Positions 13,745 to 24,466 of a stretch of 64,000 nucleotides of DNA are shown here, in pieces. Within the stretch, counting starts at the first letter, position 1. Every line of letters begins with the position of its first letter. The notes under the pieces were generated by a model that made no database searches, was not told the DNA's origin, and worked only from the letters and a program-made list of their open reading frames with translations. The stretch is taken from positions 1-64,000 of the forward strand of contig JABZFM010000019.1 of the NCBI GenBank assembly GCA_014237465.1, in the 5' to 3' direction. This DNA is from Desulfobacteraceae bacterium. Lineage in GTDB: Bacteria; Desulfobacterota; Desulfobacteria; Desulfobacterales; Desulfosalsimonadaceae. The translations under genes and the position numbers were made by a program.

Positions 13745-16063
13745 TTATTTGGCGGATTGAACCACCTCAACGGTCAATTCATTTATATCTTCAGGTAAAT
13801 TTGAAAAAACAACCGTAAAGGGAATCCTTTTACCGGGCTCAATGCCGGAATTCATATTTTCATCCCCCATACGATTGTTCAAACGTTCTTTAATGGTTTT
13901 AAGTTCAAGACCGGTTAACTCTGAATCTGTAAACATGTTCCCGCAGTACACGGATGATGTGACAATGACCTTCCCCGCACTATCGTAAAGAATTCCCTTT
14001 ACCAGAACATTACTGCAGGGTTGGTCATATTTATTTGTCACATTTCCGGTAACAACAAGAATTTCTCCGGCAACTTTGTTTTCAACAAATTTATACTCCG
14101 GATTGGCTATCATTTCAATCTGGAGATTACCCAGGTCTTTAACAACCGGCGCTACCGGTGCGACCGGTGCTTCTTCCTTACCGCCGAAAATTTGAATTCC
14201 GGCATAAATAATGGCACCCACAGCAATCAAAAGGATCAATGGAATCAAAATCTTTTTAAGCTTTGGCTTCTCTTCAACCCGCTCTGCAGGAGGCACTGCA
14301 ATTATTTGTTCTTTGTATTTCTCTTCTACTTCATCATGAATTTCTTCGGGTTCTTCCTGTTCCTCGACAACCGTTTTCTTGTATTCCTGTTCTATCTGTT
14401 TTTCTCTTTCTTCAACGGTTTCCAAAGAGACTTCCTTTTCATCACTAGGCGCCTCTCCTTCTTCGTCGAGCATGGTTTCAAGATCAATAGACATCTCATC
14501 ATCGTCGGAAACCGTATCAGGCTCCGATTCCTCTAATTCCATGTCCAGATCTTCCTGACCATCACCCGCCCCAACCTCTTCAGGTTCCGGCATTTCGTCA
14601 AAATCGAGTACATCTTCAATTTGAGTCAGATCAAACTCTTCAGTTTTCGTCACTGAACCTTCATCTTCATCCACGAAAGACTCTGCAACCACTGACGACT
14701 CATCACCCAGACCGTCATCAAAGTCCAGATCCAGATCAAAATCATCTATTTCCGCTTCAGCTTCAACAGGGTCAGGCTCAATATTCAGATCCAGCTCAAA
14801 AGTCTCCTCTTCAGCACCCGCTTCTTTCGCCTCAGCATCTAAATCAAAATCCAGCTCAAAGTCTTCCTCTTCAGCCTCAACCGTCGATAATTTTTCAGAT
14901 TCCTCGCCCAAATCCAGGTCCAGGTCAAAATCATCATCAAGATCCAGGTCATCGAATTCGTCCAGATCCAGATCAAGCCCGAGATCCTCCTCTTCCGCTT
15001 CGGCCTCGAGTTCAATGTCCAGACCCAGATCCTCTTCGACGGATGCTTCAGCCGAAGGCTCTTCAGTCAAATCCAGATCCAGTCCAAGATCATTCTCTTC
15101 AAGGGTTACTTCCTCTGAAACTTCGGCAGCTTCCTCCTCAAGGTCAAAGTCCAGTTCAAAGTCTTCCTCATCAGCCTCAACTTTTGACGCCTCTTCTGCC
15201 GGCTTTTCCGCTTCTTCTTCTATTTTTCCGGCATCTTCTGCAGTACCTTTAGAGGTGTCTTCATCTTCCGATTTTTTTTCTAAATCAAATTCATCCAAAT
15301 CAGTATCAACACCTCCTTCCATTTCTAACTCTATTTCTTCCGGTTCAGCTATCTCTTCCAGTGCTTCCTCAATTTCCATCTCAATTTCATCATCCTGCTG
15401 AACCTCCTCATCTTCAAAGTCTAAAAAATCGACATCCTCATCATCTTCTATTGTTTCTCCGGAAATTATTTCCTCTTCTGCCAATGCATCTGATTCCAGA
15501 TCGTCAAGCCCGATCACGTCTTCATCCAGTTCCGATGTTGACTCCAGGTCATCCAACAAAATTTCTTCATCCTCCTGTTCAATATCGCCAAAGGGCAAAA
15601 CCTCGGAATCATCTTCATCTTCCAACAAGGAACCCAAATCAAGCTCTTCCTCAACCGTCGCTCCTGATGACAGGGCATCCAGGGAAATGATGTCGTCATC
15701 CTGCTCCAATTCCGACATCATAATTTCAGGCTCTTCAGAACCGTCTTCCATATCATCAAACGCAGAATCCGAGGTAACAAACAGCTCTTCTGAAGTTGCC
15801 AATGATACTTCGGTAGTTTCCAGAGAAATCTCTGATTCCAGGTCGTTAAATTCATCTTCAAGCTCATCGCCCAGGACATCATCAATTTTTGCTTCAAGGC
15901 TTTCCTCTAATGCAAAATCAGTTGGCTTCTCATTCTCTGAGGACTTCGGATAAGCGATAAATACTTGCTGGCATTTAGAACACCTGACTGTTGAACCTGT
16001 TTCTTTGATTAGGCTGGTTTTAATTTTAAAACTTGTACCGCAAGCCTCACAGGTAATAATCAT
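13745..16063 (-). CDS. zinc-ribbon membrane protein with a huge acidic linker and DUF3426-like end
   Basis: Residues 1-40 form an MJ0042-type zinc ribbon (CEACGTSFKI and CSKCQQVFIAYP). Residues about 48-590 are extremely rich in Asp and Glu, with imperfect repeats such as EEDFELDFDL, EDLGLDLDLDEFD and DDFDLDLDF. A single membrane helix follows (about 603-626, LIPLILLIAVGAIIYAG), then a beta-rich C-terminal domain resembling DUF3426. The zinc ribbon would be cytoplasmic and the C-terminal domain on the other side. The function is unknown; proteins with this head and tail are widespread in Deltaproteobacteria, but the acidic linker here is unusually long. It is 17 bp downstream of hpt. Confidence 0.75.
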   Translation of the reverse strand: MIITCEACGTSFKIKTSLIKETGSTVRCSKCQQVFIAYPKSSENEKPTDFALEESLEAKIDDVLGDELEDEFNDLESEISLETTEVSLATSEELFVTSDSAFDDMEDGSEEPEIMMSELEQDDDIISLDALSSGATVEEELDLGSLLEDEDDSEVLPFGDIEQEDEEILLDDLESTSELDEDVIGLDDLESDALAEEEIISGETIEDDEDVDFLDFEDEEVQQDDEIEMEIEEALEEIAEPEEIELEMEGGVDTDLDEFDLEKKSEDEDTSKGTAEDAGKIEEEAEKPAEEASKVEADEEDFELDFDLEEEAAEVSEEVTLEENDLGLDLDLTEEPSAEASVEEDLGLDIELEAEAEEEDLGLDLDLDEFDDLDLDDDFDLDLDLGEESEKLSTVEAEEEDFELDFDLDAEAKEAGAEEETFELDLNIEPDPVEAEAEIDDFDLDLDFDDGLGDESSVVAESFVDEDEGSVTKTEEFDLTQIEDVLDFDEMPEPEEVGAGDGQEDLDMELEESEPDTVSDDDEMSIDLETMLDEEGEAPSDEKEVSLETVEEREKQIEQEYKKTVVEEQEEPEEIHDEVEEKYKEQIIAVPPAERVEEKPKLKKILIPLILLIAVGAIIYAGIQIFGGKEEAPVAPVAPVVKDLGNLQIEMIANPEYKFVENKVAGEILVVTGNVTNKYDQPCSNVLVKGILYDSAGKVIVTSSVYCGNMFTDSELTGLELKTIKERLNNRMGDENMNSGIEPGKRIPFTVVFSNLPEDINELTVEVVQSAK

Positions 16064-16079
16064 TTTATTTCCTCGCTGG

Positions 16080-16598
16080 TTATAAATTTAGGTGATAAAG
16101 TGCCGGCAAATTCCTGTATTCTTCCGCATAATCAAGGCCATATCCCACAAGAAATCCGCCCTCAACTGAATAACACGCGTAATCTGCTTTATAATCAACC
16201 TCACGGCGTTCATGCTTATCAATAAAAACACAAACCCGAATGCTTTTAGGATTAAACGATTCCAAATGCTTAATAAGTTTTGTCATGGTCAAGCCGGTAT
16301 CAATGATATCTTCTACGACCAGAACATCTTTCCCGGTTATTTCAGAAGAAATATCACTTCGCAGCTGAATGTCACCGGATGACGAATCTTTATTTCCGTA
16401 ACTTGAAAATTGAATAAAGTCAATCTCAACCGGAATCGTTATACGTCTTGCAAGATCTCCTAAAAATATAAATGCGCCTTTTAGTACACCGATTAATACA
16501 AGTCTTTTGTCTTTGTAATCTTCAGAAATTTTTTGAGCTATTGAACCGACTAATTGGTCAATTTCTTCTTCTGTAAGAATTGTAATTAATTCCGGCAT
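16080..16598 (-). CDS. hpt: hypoxanthine phosphoribosyltransferase
   Basis: The 172-residue enzyme salvages hypoxanthine or guanine with PRPP. The PRPP-binding signature VLVVEDIIDTGLTM is intact, as are the N-terminal LIGVLKGAFIFLGDLAR and the later KADYACYSVEGGFLVGYGLDY. Length fits the bacterial Hpt family. It is cotranscribed with the zinc-ribbon protein gene 17 bp downstream. Cytoplasmic. Confidence 0.92.
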   Translation of the reverse strand: MPELITILTEEEIDQLVGSIAQKISEDYKDKRLVLIGVLKGAFIFLGDLARRITIPVEIDFIQFSSYGNKDSSSGDIQLRSDISSEITGKDVLVVEDIIDTGLTMTKLIKHLESFNPKSIRVCVFIDKHERREVDYKADYACYSVEGGFLVGYGLDYAEEYRNLPALYHLNL

Positions 16599-16960
16599 AT
16601 ATTTTTGAATTCGCTGCGTACTATTTTTATGAATTCGAGAATATTAATTATTTTATCGGGGCAATATCAGGGAAAGTATTTCAAGCATATCTAAAAAGGC
16701 GATAACAGGTATAATAAATCAATACGTAAATAAAGCATAAACATCTTTTAAATCCGTCACTTCAGCCGCAATTTTACGAACTGAATTTACAGAAAAGTTA
16801 AATAAATTAGCCAATTACCGCTGTAGCACCTCCTCGTTCCCCGGAAAAATGGACCTAAAACGAATTCATCAGCAAAGTTGTTATATATTGAACCTATACT
16901 TTTGTCAATAAATTTACTGTATTCCTGAGATTGATTAATTATAACTCCGACTAAATATAT
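16599..16960. other. intergenic, nothing recognised
   Basis: About 360 bp with no convincing gene, RNA or repeat. A 63-codon frame on the minus strand lacks family resemblance and a good start. The stretch separates hpt from the terminator of the J-protein gene and should contain the hpt promoter. Confidence 0.4.
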
Positions 16961-17000
16961 AAAAAAGCCGACAACCAATGCATGATCTGATTGTCGGCCT
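16961..17000 (-). terminator. terminator of the CbpA-like gene
   Basis: GCCGACAA (16967-16974) pairs with TTGTCGGC (16991-16998). Read on the minus strand, the hairpin ends in six T residues. It stands just after the stop of the J-protein gene. Confidence 0.75.
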
Positions 17001-17012
17001 TATTATTAAGTC

Positions 17013-17951
17013 CTATAATCCTTCTTTGGCGAGGCTTTCAATTAATTGTTTTTGTTTTTTATTTAATCTCTTTGGCATGATCACATGAAGCTCGACATAC
17101 AAATCACCGGAGCCACCGCCTTTCATGTGGGGAATGCCGTTTCCGGCAAGCCGCATCTTGCTTTTATGTTTTGTTCCCCCCGGAATTTTTAAGCTGAGCT
17201 GCTTTCCGGAAAGCGTCGGAACCGAAATCTGCGTGCCGAGCAACGCATCGGTTAGTTTTATTTCCCTGTTTAAATACAAATCAAACTCTTTGGGTGTAAA
17301 GTTCGGATCATCCAAAATTCTTGATTTTATATAAAGGTCACCGGCGGGCCCGCCGTATGGACTTGGCTGACCGTGCCCGGCAAGACGCAGTTTTTTACCG
17401 GATATCATTCCTTTGGGGATTTTAACCGTTATTGTTTCCGTGCCACCGGAAGGGTTTTGAAAAGACAGGTTTTTTGATGTCCCGGTGGCGATGTCGGAAA
17501 GTGTCAGAGAAATTTCATATTCCATATCCGAACCTTTTACCGGGGCCGCCTGCTGCTGCCTTCCGCCGCCAAAGTTAAATATGGATTCCGGGTTAAACGA
17601 AAAGCGTTTTCCGCCGCCGCCCATCTTTCGGCCGCCGGAAGAAAATGATGATCCACCAAAACCAAATTCTCTTAAAATATCCTCTATGTTGGATCCCCTG
17701 AAAATATCTTCCTGAGAAAAATGCTGCTGAAATCCTTCGGAACCGTAAGTATCATACTTTTTCCGCTTTTCCGCGTCACTTAAAACAGCATAGGCTTCGC
17801 TGATCTTTTTAAATCTTTCTTCTTTTGCCTTGTCTCCGGAGGCGTGATCCGGGTGATATTTCAATGCAAGCTTGCGGTACGCCTTTTTGATATCGCCTGC
17901 ACTGGCATCTTTACTGACGCCAAGGCTTTTATAATAATCCTTCTGGGCCAT
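17013..17951 (-). CDS. CbpA-like DnaJ co-chaperone
   Basis: The 312-residue protein has an N-terminal J domain with the HPD triad at 33-35, a Gly/Phe-rich linker (about 75-130), and two DnaJ C-terminal substrate-binding domains. It lacks the CxxCxGxG zinc-finger repeats of DnaJ itself, which makes it a class B or CbpA-type partner of DnaK. The start [12 protein letters not shown] is standard for the family. It is a single gene with its own terminator. Confidence 0.9.
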   Translation of the reverse strand: MAQKDYYKSLGVSKDASAGDIKKAYRKLALKYHPDHASGDKAKEERFKKISEAYAVLSDAEKRKKYDTYGSEGFQQHFSQEDIFRGSNIEDILREFGFGGSSFSSGGRKMGGGGKRFSFNPESIFNFGGGRQQQAAPVKGSDMEYEISLTLSDIATGTSKNLSFQNPSGGTETITVKIPKGMISGKKLRLAGHGQPSPYGGPAGDLYIKSRILDDPNFTPKEFDLYLNREIKLTDALLGTQISVPTLSGKQLSLKIPGGTKHKSKMRLAGNGIPHMKGGGSGDLYVELHVIMPKRLNKKQKQLIESLAKEGL

Positions 17952-18078
17952 TTTATCGAGTACCTACCTTTTTTTCTTAATTAAAATTTTTTCCTAAACC
18001 ACCTGATTAATACATTAAAACAATAAGACAGATGTCGGAAATGTCAAGAACCAGGCTCAATTAAGCGCTTATTATACC

Positions 18079-19962
18079 TTAACATTTAGAATTACCGGGT
18101 TGCGCTTTTAACGCGATCATCAGAATCGACAGGGCGACCGGGGTCATGCCATCAATCCGGGATGCCTGTCCCAGCGACAGCGGACAGACCGCCGACAATT
18201 TTTCCTTCAATTCATTGGACAATCCGTGCAATGATATAAAATCGAAACCTTCCGGAATCTTCTTATCCTCAAGATCGTTGAATTTTTCGATTTCCTTTAA
18301 CTGCTTTTGAATATATCCTTCATACTTTACTTCAATTTCCACCTGCTGAACCACCCGTTTATCCAAAGGCGTTTTCAAAGGCGCAAAAGTATTCACCAGT
18401 TCATAATCCAACTCGCTCCGCTTGAGTAACTGATCAAGATGTATCCCATTGTCAATGGGCCTTGAATGGTGTTCCGTCAGATAACGATTCACATCCGGAA
18501 CAGGCTTCATCACCACCTTCCGGACCCGGTTTATCTCATCATGAATTTGCTTCCGGCGTTCTTTAACGTCTTTGACAGTATCCGCATCGACCAGACCCAG
18601 GTCATGGCCGATCTCCGTTAACCGTAGGTCCGCATTGTCTTCCCGAAGCATCAGCCGGTACTCCGCCCGTGACGTAAACATCCGGTAAGGTTCTTTTGTC
18701 CCCCGGGTAACCAGGTCATCCACCATCACCCCCATATACGCCTGGGAACGATCCAGCAAAAACGCCGGCCGCCCCTGCACACGGCACGCCGCATTAATTC
18801 CCGCCCACAACCCTTGGGCTGCCGCTTCCTCGTAGCCGGACGTACCGTTGATCTGTCCGGCCATGTATAGCCCGGTTATTTTTTTTGTTTCCAGTTTTGG
18901 CGAAAGGTGCACCGGATTCACATAATCATATTCAATGGCGTACGCCGGTCGCATGATTTCCGCAAACTCAAGCCCTTCCACTGAACGAACCATTTTCAGC
19001 TGGATTTCCATGGGCAGACTGTTGCCAAGGCCGCTGGCATAAATTTCATCCGTATCAATCCCTTCCGGTTCAAGAATCAACTGATGACTGCCCCGGTGCG
19101 GAAACTTCATCACTTTGTCTTCAAACGACGGACAGTATCGAGCGGATGTTCCGGTTATCTGTCCACTGTAAAGCGCTGAAGACCGGATATTATCCTGCAC
19201 AATCTGAATGGTATTCTTTTCTATACGGCCGATATAGCTAGGCATGTGGGACATTTCAAACCCTTGAGAAAAAAAGGAAAACGGTTCCGCCGGATAGTCA
19301 CTGTCCTGTTGGGTCAGTTTTGAAAAATCAATACTTTCGCGATGCAGTCTCGGCGGCGTACCGGTTTTCAGGCGGCCCAGGGTAAATCCTTGATTTCTCA
19401 AACTTTCAGCAAGGGCATAAGATGCAAATTCTCCGGCGCGGCCGGCTTTAAAAGACTTCTCGCCGATATGCACCAACCCGCTTAAAAATGTTCCGGTTGC
19501 CAGAATCACTGTTTTTGTCTCAAAGCCATACCCTGTGTGATCCATGACCCCGACAACGCTGCCGTTCTCCACCACCAGCTCATCCACCCGCGCCTGCTTC
19601 ACATCCAAACTGGACGTTTGTTCAATCACGGATTTCATGACCATGTGGTAACGATTTTTATCATTCTGGGTTCGGGAAGAATGGACTGCCGGTCCTTTTT
19701 TGGTGTTCAGTTTACGGTAATGAATAGCGGTTTTATCTGTTACTTTTGCCATTTCTCCGCCAAGCGCATCAATCTCTTTAACTAGTTGTCCTTTTGCCAT
19801 TCCCCCGATCGACGGACTGCACGGCATTGCCGCGATTTTATCAAGATCAATTGCCATCAGCAGCACACGACAACCCATTCTGGCAGCGGCCAAGGCCGCT
19901 TCACAGCCGGCGTGTCCTGCCCCGACAACAACAACATCATATTTTGTTGGATAAACAGACAT
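18079..19962 (-). CDS. mnmG: tRNA uridine-34 5-carboxymethylaminomethyl enzyme MnmG
   Basis: The 627-residue FAD protein works with MnmE to modify the wobble uridine of several tRNAs. The N-terminal dinucleotide-binding loop VVVGAGHAGCEAALAAARMG, the following MPCSPSIGGMAKGQL segment and the C-terminal helical domain ending in DGMTPVALSILM are all present, and length is standard. A full-length gene is seen without interruption. A repeat element begins 20 bp upstream of its start. Confidence 0.95.
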   Translation of the reverse strand: MSVYPTKYDVVVVGAGHAGCEAALAAARMGCRVLLMAIDLDKIAAMPCSPSIGGMAKGQLVKEIDALGGEMAKVTDKTAIHYRKLNTKKGPAVHSSRTQNDKNRYHMVMKSVIEQTSSLDVKQARVDELVVENGSVVGVMDHTGYGFETKTVILATGTFLSGLVHIGEKSFKAGRAGEFASYALAESLRNQGFTLGRLKTGTPPRLHRESIDFSKLTQQDSDYPAEPFSFFSQGFEMSHMPSYIGRIEKNTIQIVQDNIRSSALYSGQITGTSARYCPSFEDKVMKFPHRGSHQLILEPEGIDTDEIYASGLGNSLPMEIQLKMVRSVEGLEFAEIMRPAYAIEYDYVNPVHLSPKLETKKITGLYMAGQINGTSGYEEAAAQGLWAGINAACRVQGRPAFLLDRSQAYMGVMVDDLVTRGTKEPYRMFTSRAEYRLMLREDNADLRLTEIGHDLGLVDADTVKDVKERRKQIHDEINRVRKVVMKPVPDVNRYLTEHHSRPIDNGIHLDQLLKRSELDYELVNTFAPLKTPLDKRVVQQVEIEVKYEGYIQKQLKEIEKFNDLEDKKIPEGFDFISLHGLSNELKEKLSAVCPLSLGQASRIDGMTPVALSILMIALKAQPGNSKC

Positions 19963-19982
19963 ATATCTATACTTTCAAACTT

Positions 19983-20123
19983 GATGGCGTCGCAAAAAGT
20001 CCCATTTACTGCGTTGTAGCGGTTTTTCAGGCACTCAAGATACTACATGTATAATTTCGAGCCTGAAAAACCACTACGCCTTGCCAATTTTATGTGAATG
20101 GTGAAACTTTTAACTTAGCCATC
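19983..20123. repeat. GATGGC-ended intergenic repeat, family I copy 1
   Basis: A 141-bp element begins GATGGCGTCGCAAAAAGTCC and ends with ACTTTTAACTTAGCCATC. Inside is an inverted repeat, TTTTTCAGGC against GCCTGAAAAA, around a core reading TCAAGATACTACATGTAT. The core and ends recur, inverted, at 36466-36592. A fragment of another end (TTTTTACGAAGCCATC) abuts it at about 20130-20145. It lies between two divergently transcribed genes. Confidence 0.7.
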
Positions 20124-20249
20124 CTGTTACTTTTTACGAAGCCATCTTGTAATCATTGCGATAAACGCCATATCTATGGTATTGCATACCAAAAACGCAA
20201 GCGATTTAAAAACAAAATACATATCTTTTTAATGTGAATTAATCAATAC

Positions 20250-21179
20250 GTGTCAGCGATTATGAAAAACAGATTTTACGATTTAAATACATATTTTAAA
20301 AACATTTTCGGACATCGGGTGCATAAAATTACCGTTGATGCGGGAATGTCCTGCCCCAACCGGGACGGAACGCTTTCCACCGACGGCTGCATTTACTGCA
20401 ATCAAAGCGGATCCGGAACCGGTTTTTTCCAAAAAGGCATATCCGTTTCCGATCAGATTCTAAATGCCAGAAAATATGTCATTAAACGATATAAAGCCAA
20501 AAAATTCATTGCCTATTTTCAATCCTATACAAACACCTATGCGCCGATTGACAAGCTCAAACAAATCTATGATGAAGCTTTGGCCGTTGAAGATGTGGCC
20601 GGCCTTTCCATCGGCACCCGGCCGGACTGCGTCAATGAGGAAATTCTGACACTTTTACAGGAATATGCGCAAACCTATCTGATATGGATAGAATACGGCC
20701 TTCAATCCGTCCATGACAAAACTCTTTGCCTAATCAACCGGGGCCATGACTTTAACGCCTTTCAAAAAGCAGTTGCGGCCACGCAGAACCGGGGCATCAA
20801 CATATGCGCCCATGTGATCCTCGGCCTTCCCGGTGAATCAAAAAAGCAGATGCTGGAAACCGCAAAGAGCCTCTCTCAAATGGGGATTGACGGGTTAAAG
20901 TTTCATATGCTGTATGTGATCAAAGGGACAAAAATGGAAGCATTGCTTGCTCAGGGAACATACACATGCATAACCCAGGAAGCGTATGTTGATATCCTGT
21001 GCGAATTCCTGACATATCTTCCTGAAAACATGGTGATTCAGCGACTGACCAGCGACCCCCACCCCCGGGAACTGGTCGCCCCTCTGTGGTCTTTAAAAAA
21101 AAAAGAAACCATTGAACTCATTAAGAAAACACTGGAAGAAAAAGACCTGTTCCAGGGCAAAAACTTTAAAAAACAATAA
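20250..21179 (+). CDS. radical SAM protein, TIGR01212/YhcC family
   Basis: The 309-residue protein has the family cysteine pattern C35-x11-C47-x2-C50 (in CPNRDGTLSTDGCIYC), an unusual spacing diagnostic for this group, followed by SIGTRPDC, YGLQSVHDKTL and HVILGLPGE. These proteins bind a [4Fe-4S] cluster and SAM; the substrate is not established. The start may be GTG at 20250 or ATG at 20262. It is a single gene on the plus strand. Confidence 0.88.
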   Translation: MSAIMKNRFYDLNTYFKNIFGHRVHKITVDAGMSCPNRDGTLSTDGCIYCNQSGSGTGFFQKGISVSDQILNARKYVIKRYKAKKFIAYFQSYTNTYAPIDKLKQIYDEALAVEDVAGLSIGTRPDCVNEEILTLLQEYAQTYLIWIEYGLQSVHDKTLCLINRGHDFNAFQKAVAATQNRGINICAHVILGLPGESKKQMLETAKSLSQMGIDGLKFHMLYVIKGTKMEALLAQGTYTCITQEAYVDILCEFLTYLPENMVIQRLTSDPHPRELVAPLWSLKKKETIELIKKTLEEKDLFQGKNFKKQ

Positions 21180-21220
21180 GTTCTTATGTCTTTATTCAAA
21201 TATCCTCCGGGTCCGGCTTT

Positions 21221-24200
21221 TTACTTACCGTGTTTTGCCGGTGAAAGATGCGCATCCTCCCACCGCTTATCCATAAAATAGAGAATCGGCACCGTCATCC
21301 GGGAAAAAAGCAGGGACGCCACTTCGCCTGCCATCAATGAAATGGCCAGCCCCTGAAAAATCGGATCAAAAAGGATCACCGACGCGCCGACCACCACGGC
21401 CGCGGCCGTCAGCATCATGGGACGAAATCTCACCGCGCCGGCGTCAATCACCGCTTTATCCAGCGGCATTCCTTCAGACAGCCGCAATTCGATAAAATCA
21501 ACCAGAATGATGGAATTGCGGACGACAATACCGGCGCCGGCGATAAAACCGATCATGGAGGTGGCCGTGAAGAAGGCGTTCAGTCCCCAGTGTGCCGGAA
21601 GGATTCCGATCAGGGAAAAAGGAATGGCCGCCATAATGACAATCGGTGTTGTGAACGATTGAAACCACCCCACCACTAAAATAAAAATGAGCACCATCAC
21701 AATGGCAAAAGCAATACCCAGATCCCGAAATACTTCATAGGTGATATGCCACTCCCCGTCCCACTTCATGGCCAGCTTGCGGTCCGTATCCGGAAGGGAT
21801 GCCGTATACTGGTCAATTCGGTACCCTTCCGGAATCGCAATGGCGTCAATCTTTTTCCACATTTCCAGGATTGCATAAACCGGGCTTTCCTTTTGGCCGG
21901 CCACATCGCCGGTCACATAGATCACCGGCATTAAGTTTTTATGATAAATGCTCCGGTCAATGTCTACTTCACGCACATCAACCAGCTCTGATATCGGCAC
22001 CAGGCGGCCATCGGCTGCCGGAATTTTTAAAGAAAGAAGGCGCTGCAAATCCGATCTTTCTGCAATCGACTGCCGAAGAACAATGTTTAGATCCTCTTTT
22101 TCAAGGGGCCGGTGAAGAAGCCCGGTTTTTTTACCGCTTAACTGCATGTTCAGGGCCTGCACGACCCCGGCGACCGGTATGCCGTTAAGCGCGGCTTTTT
22201 CCTGATCCACTTCAACAAAATACCGGGGCTGGGGGGATTCCATGTACCAGTCCACATCCACAACCCCCTCGGTTTCTGAAAAAATGTCCATAATCTGACC
22301 GGCAACCGCCTGCTGCCGGTCATAATCCGGCCCGTAAATTTCGGCGACAAGTGTTGAAAGCACCGGTGGTCCCGGAGGGACTTCCGCCACTTTGATCCGG
22401 GCGCCGTACTGATCACCGATTCTTTTCAGCCTCTCCCGAACCCTTTTTGCAATATCATGACTCTGCTGCTCGCGATGGTGCTTTCCGGCCAGATTGACCT
22501 GAATATCGGCCATGAAAGCCCCTTGGCGGAGGCAATAATGGCGAACCAGCCCGTTGAAATTAAAGGGAGAAGCAGTGCCAATGTAGATCTGGTAATCCAC
22601 CACTTCATTGACCGTTTTAATGTAATCGCCCATGCTCTGGGCCACTGCCGCGGTTTCTTCCAATGTGGCCGACTCCGGCATATCAATGATCACCTGAAAC
22701 TCGCTCTTGTTGTCAAACGGCAGCATTTTGACGCGCACCATGCCGACCGCAACCATTGCGCAGGCCGACAGCAGCAGCACAACCACCGTAATCAAAAAAG
22801 ACCATCGGACTGCCGGCCGATGCAGGAGCGGATCCATGACCTTTCGGTACAGACGGGTGGACCAGTCTTCACTGTCTTCCGGTATATGACCGCCTTTTTC
22901 CGAATGCCCGTGGCCCAGCAGACGAACCGACGCCCACGGCGTAACGATAAACGCAACAATTAAGGAAAAGATCATCGCGGCTGACGCCCCCACGGGAATG
23001 GGACGCATATACGGACCCATGAGCCCGCCGACAAAGGCCATGGGCAGAATTGCCGCGATCACCGTCATAGTGGCTAAAATGGTAGGATTGCCGACTTCGC
23101 TGACCGCTTCAACAGCCACAGCGGTTTTTGAACGCTCCCTGTTTTCAGGCATCCGGAAATGCCGAACAATATTTTCCACAACCACGATGGCGTCATCCAC
23201 CAGAATACCTATGGAAAATATCAGGGCAAACAGGGTAATTCGATTTAATGTATATCCCAGCAGATAGAAAACCGTCAGCGTAAAGGCCAGTGTGACCGGA
23301 ATGGCCAGCGCCACAATCCATGATTCACGGCGGCCGAGGGTTATCCAGATAAGCAGGGTCACTGAAAACACCGCAATTGCCATGTGAAACAGCAGTTCGT
23401 TGGATTTCTCCTCCGCGGTTTCGCCGTAATGGCGGGTCACCGTCATCTGAATATTATCCGGAATCAAAGTTCCCCGGGTTTCTTTAACTCTCTCCAGAAC
23501 CCGTTCGGCAATCGTCACCGCATTGGTGCCTTTGCGCTTTGCCACCGTCAATGTGACCGCCGGATAAACCCCCATTTGAGATTCACCCGCACGGTTCCCG
23601 ATCTCGCCGGCAGCCGGTCCGGTGCCGAAAAACACATAATTATCCGGTTCCGCCGGCCCGTCTACCACATTGGCCACATCTTCAAGATATACCGGGTGCC
23701 CGTTAAACGCCCCAACCACCAGACGCCGGACATCGTCAACGGTTTTTAAAAATCCGCCAACCTGGATCAGCACCTGACCCTCCGGCGACGGATAACTGCC
23801 GGCCTGAAGCTCAGAATTGGCGCCCCCGATCATTTGCTCGATGGTTGCTCCATCCAGATGGTACGCAGCCAGACGGACCGGATCCAGCCGAACTTCCAGC
23901 TGGCGGCGCGGTCCGCCGATAATCTCGGTGATGGAAACATCCGGTTCCCGCTTGATCACCTCCTCTATTTCCCCGGCCACCCGGCGGAGCAAGTAATGAT
24001 CCGCCGAATCACTCCAGAACGTCAGTGCCAGAATCGGTACATCATCAATGTATCGCGGCTTGATCAGCGGGGGGCTGACCGTAAAGGGAATTCGGTCATA
24101 GTTTGCCAGCAGCTTGGACTGCAGACGAATAATGGCATGTTCTTCGTTTTCCCCCACATAAAAACGCACAATGACCATGGACATTCCCGGGCTGGATGTG

Positions 24201-24466
24201 GAGTAGATATATTCCACACCGGGAACTTCCCACAGCAATTTTTCCATGGGGCCGGTCGCCCGCTGCTCCACCTCCTTGGCGCTGGCGCCGGGCATTTGAA
24301 CAAAAATATCTACCATGGGGACGATAATCTGCGGCTCTTCCTCGCGAGGCAACGCAATGACGGATGCGATTCCGAGAAGAATCCCCGCAATGATAACTAA
24401 AGGGGTCAGTTTTGAATTGATAAACATCCGGGCCATTCTGCCCGCCGGATCGGTTGTATGGGTCAT
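21221..24466 (-). CDS. RND efflux pump inner-membrane transporter
   Basis: The 1081-residue protein is a full-length RND permease: an N-terminal membrane helix ([20 protein letters not shown]), a large periplasmic porter domain, then a block of helices with the proton-relay motif [14 protein letters not shown] near residue 417, and the same arrangement repeated in the second half. It would export hydrophobic or toxic compounds, or possibly metals, across the envelope with the adaptor and TolC-like protein encoded upstream. The start overlaps the adaptor stop by 4 bp. Substrates cannot be inferred. Confidence 0.9.
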   Translation of the reverse strand: MTHTTDPAGRMARMFINSKLTPLVIIAGILLGIASVIALPREEEPQIIVPMVDIFVQMPGASAKEVEQRATGPMEKLLWEVPGVEYIYSTSSPGMSMVIVRFYVGENEEHAIIRLQSKLLANYDRIPFTVSPPLIKPRYIDDVPILALTFWSDSADHYLLRRVAGEIEEVIKREPDVSITEIIGGPRRQLEVRLDPVRLAAYHLDGATIEQMIGGANSELQAGSYPSPEGQVLIQVGGFLKTVDDVRRLVVGAFNGHPVYLEDVANVVDGPAEPDNYVFFGTGPAAGEIGNRAGESQMGVYPAVTLTVAKRKGTNAVTIAERVLERVKETRGTLIPDNIQMTVTRHYGETAEEKSNELLFHMAIAVFSVTLLIWITLGRRESWIVALAIPVTLAFTLTVFYLLGYTLNRITLFALIFSIGILVDDAIVVVENIVRHFRMPENRERSKTAVAVEAVSEVGNPTILATMTVIAAILPMAFVGGLMGPYMRPIPVGASAAMIFSLIVAFIVTPWASVRLLGHGHSEKGGHIPEDSEDWSTRLYRKVMDPLLHRPAVRWSFLITVVVLLLSACAMVAVGMVRVKMLPFDNKSEFQVIIDMPESATLEETAAVAQSMGDYIKTVNEVVDYQIYIGTASPFNFNGLVRHYCLRQGAFMADIQVNLAGKHHREQQSHDIAKRVRERLKRIGDQYGARIKVAEVPPGPPVLSTLVAEIYGPDYDRQQAVAGQIMDIFSETEGVVDVDWYMESPQPRYFVEVDQEKAALNGIPVAGVVQALNMQLSGKKTGLLHRPLEKEDLNIVLRQSIAERSDLQRLLSLKIPAADGRLVPISELVDVREVDIDRSIYHKNLMPVIYVTGDVAGQKESPVYAILEMWKKIDAIAIPEGYRIDQYTASLPDTDRKLAMKWDGEWHITYEVFRDLGIAFAIVMVLIFILVVGWFQSFTTPIVIMAAIPFSLIGILPAHWGLNAFFTATSMIGFIAGAGIVVRNSIILVDFIELRLSEGMPLDKAVIDAGAVRFRPMMLTAAAVVVGASVILFDPIFQGLAISLMAGEVASLLFSRMTVPILYFMDKRWEDAHLSPAKHGK

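Noticed and set aside
14021-15953. Long plus-strand open frames rich in Ser or Pro opposite the acidic protein
   Set aside because: They are complements of the Asp/Glu-rich repeats, whose codons rarely create stops on the other strand; no start signals or family resemblance.
16787-16978. A 63-codon minus-strand frame
   Set aside because: It overlaps the terminator of the J-protein gene, has no ribosome site and no recognisable features.
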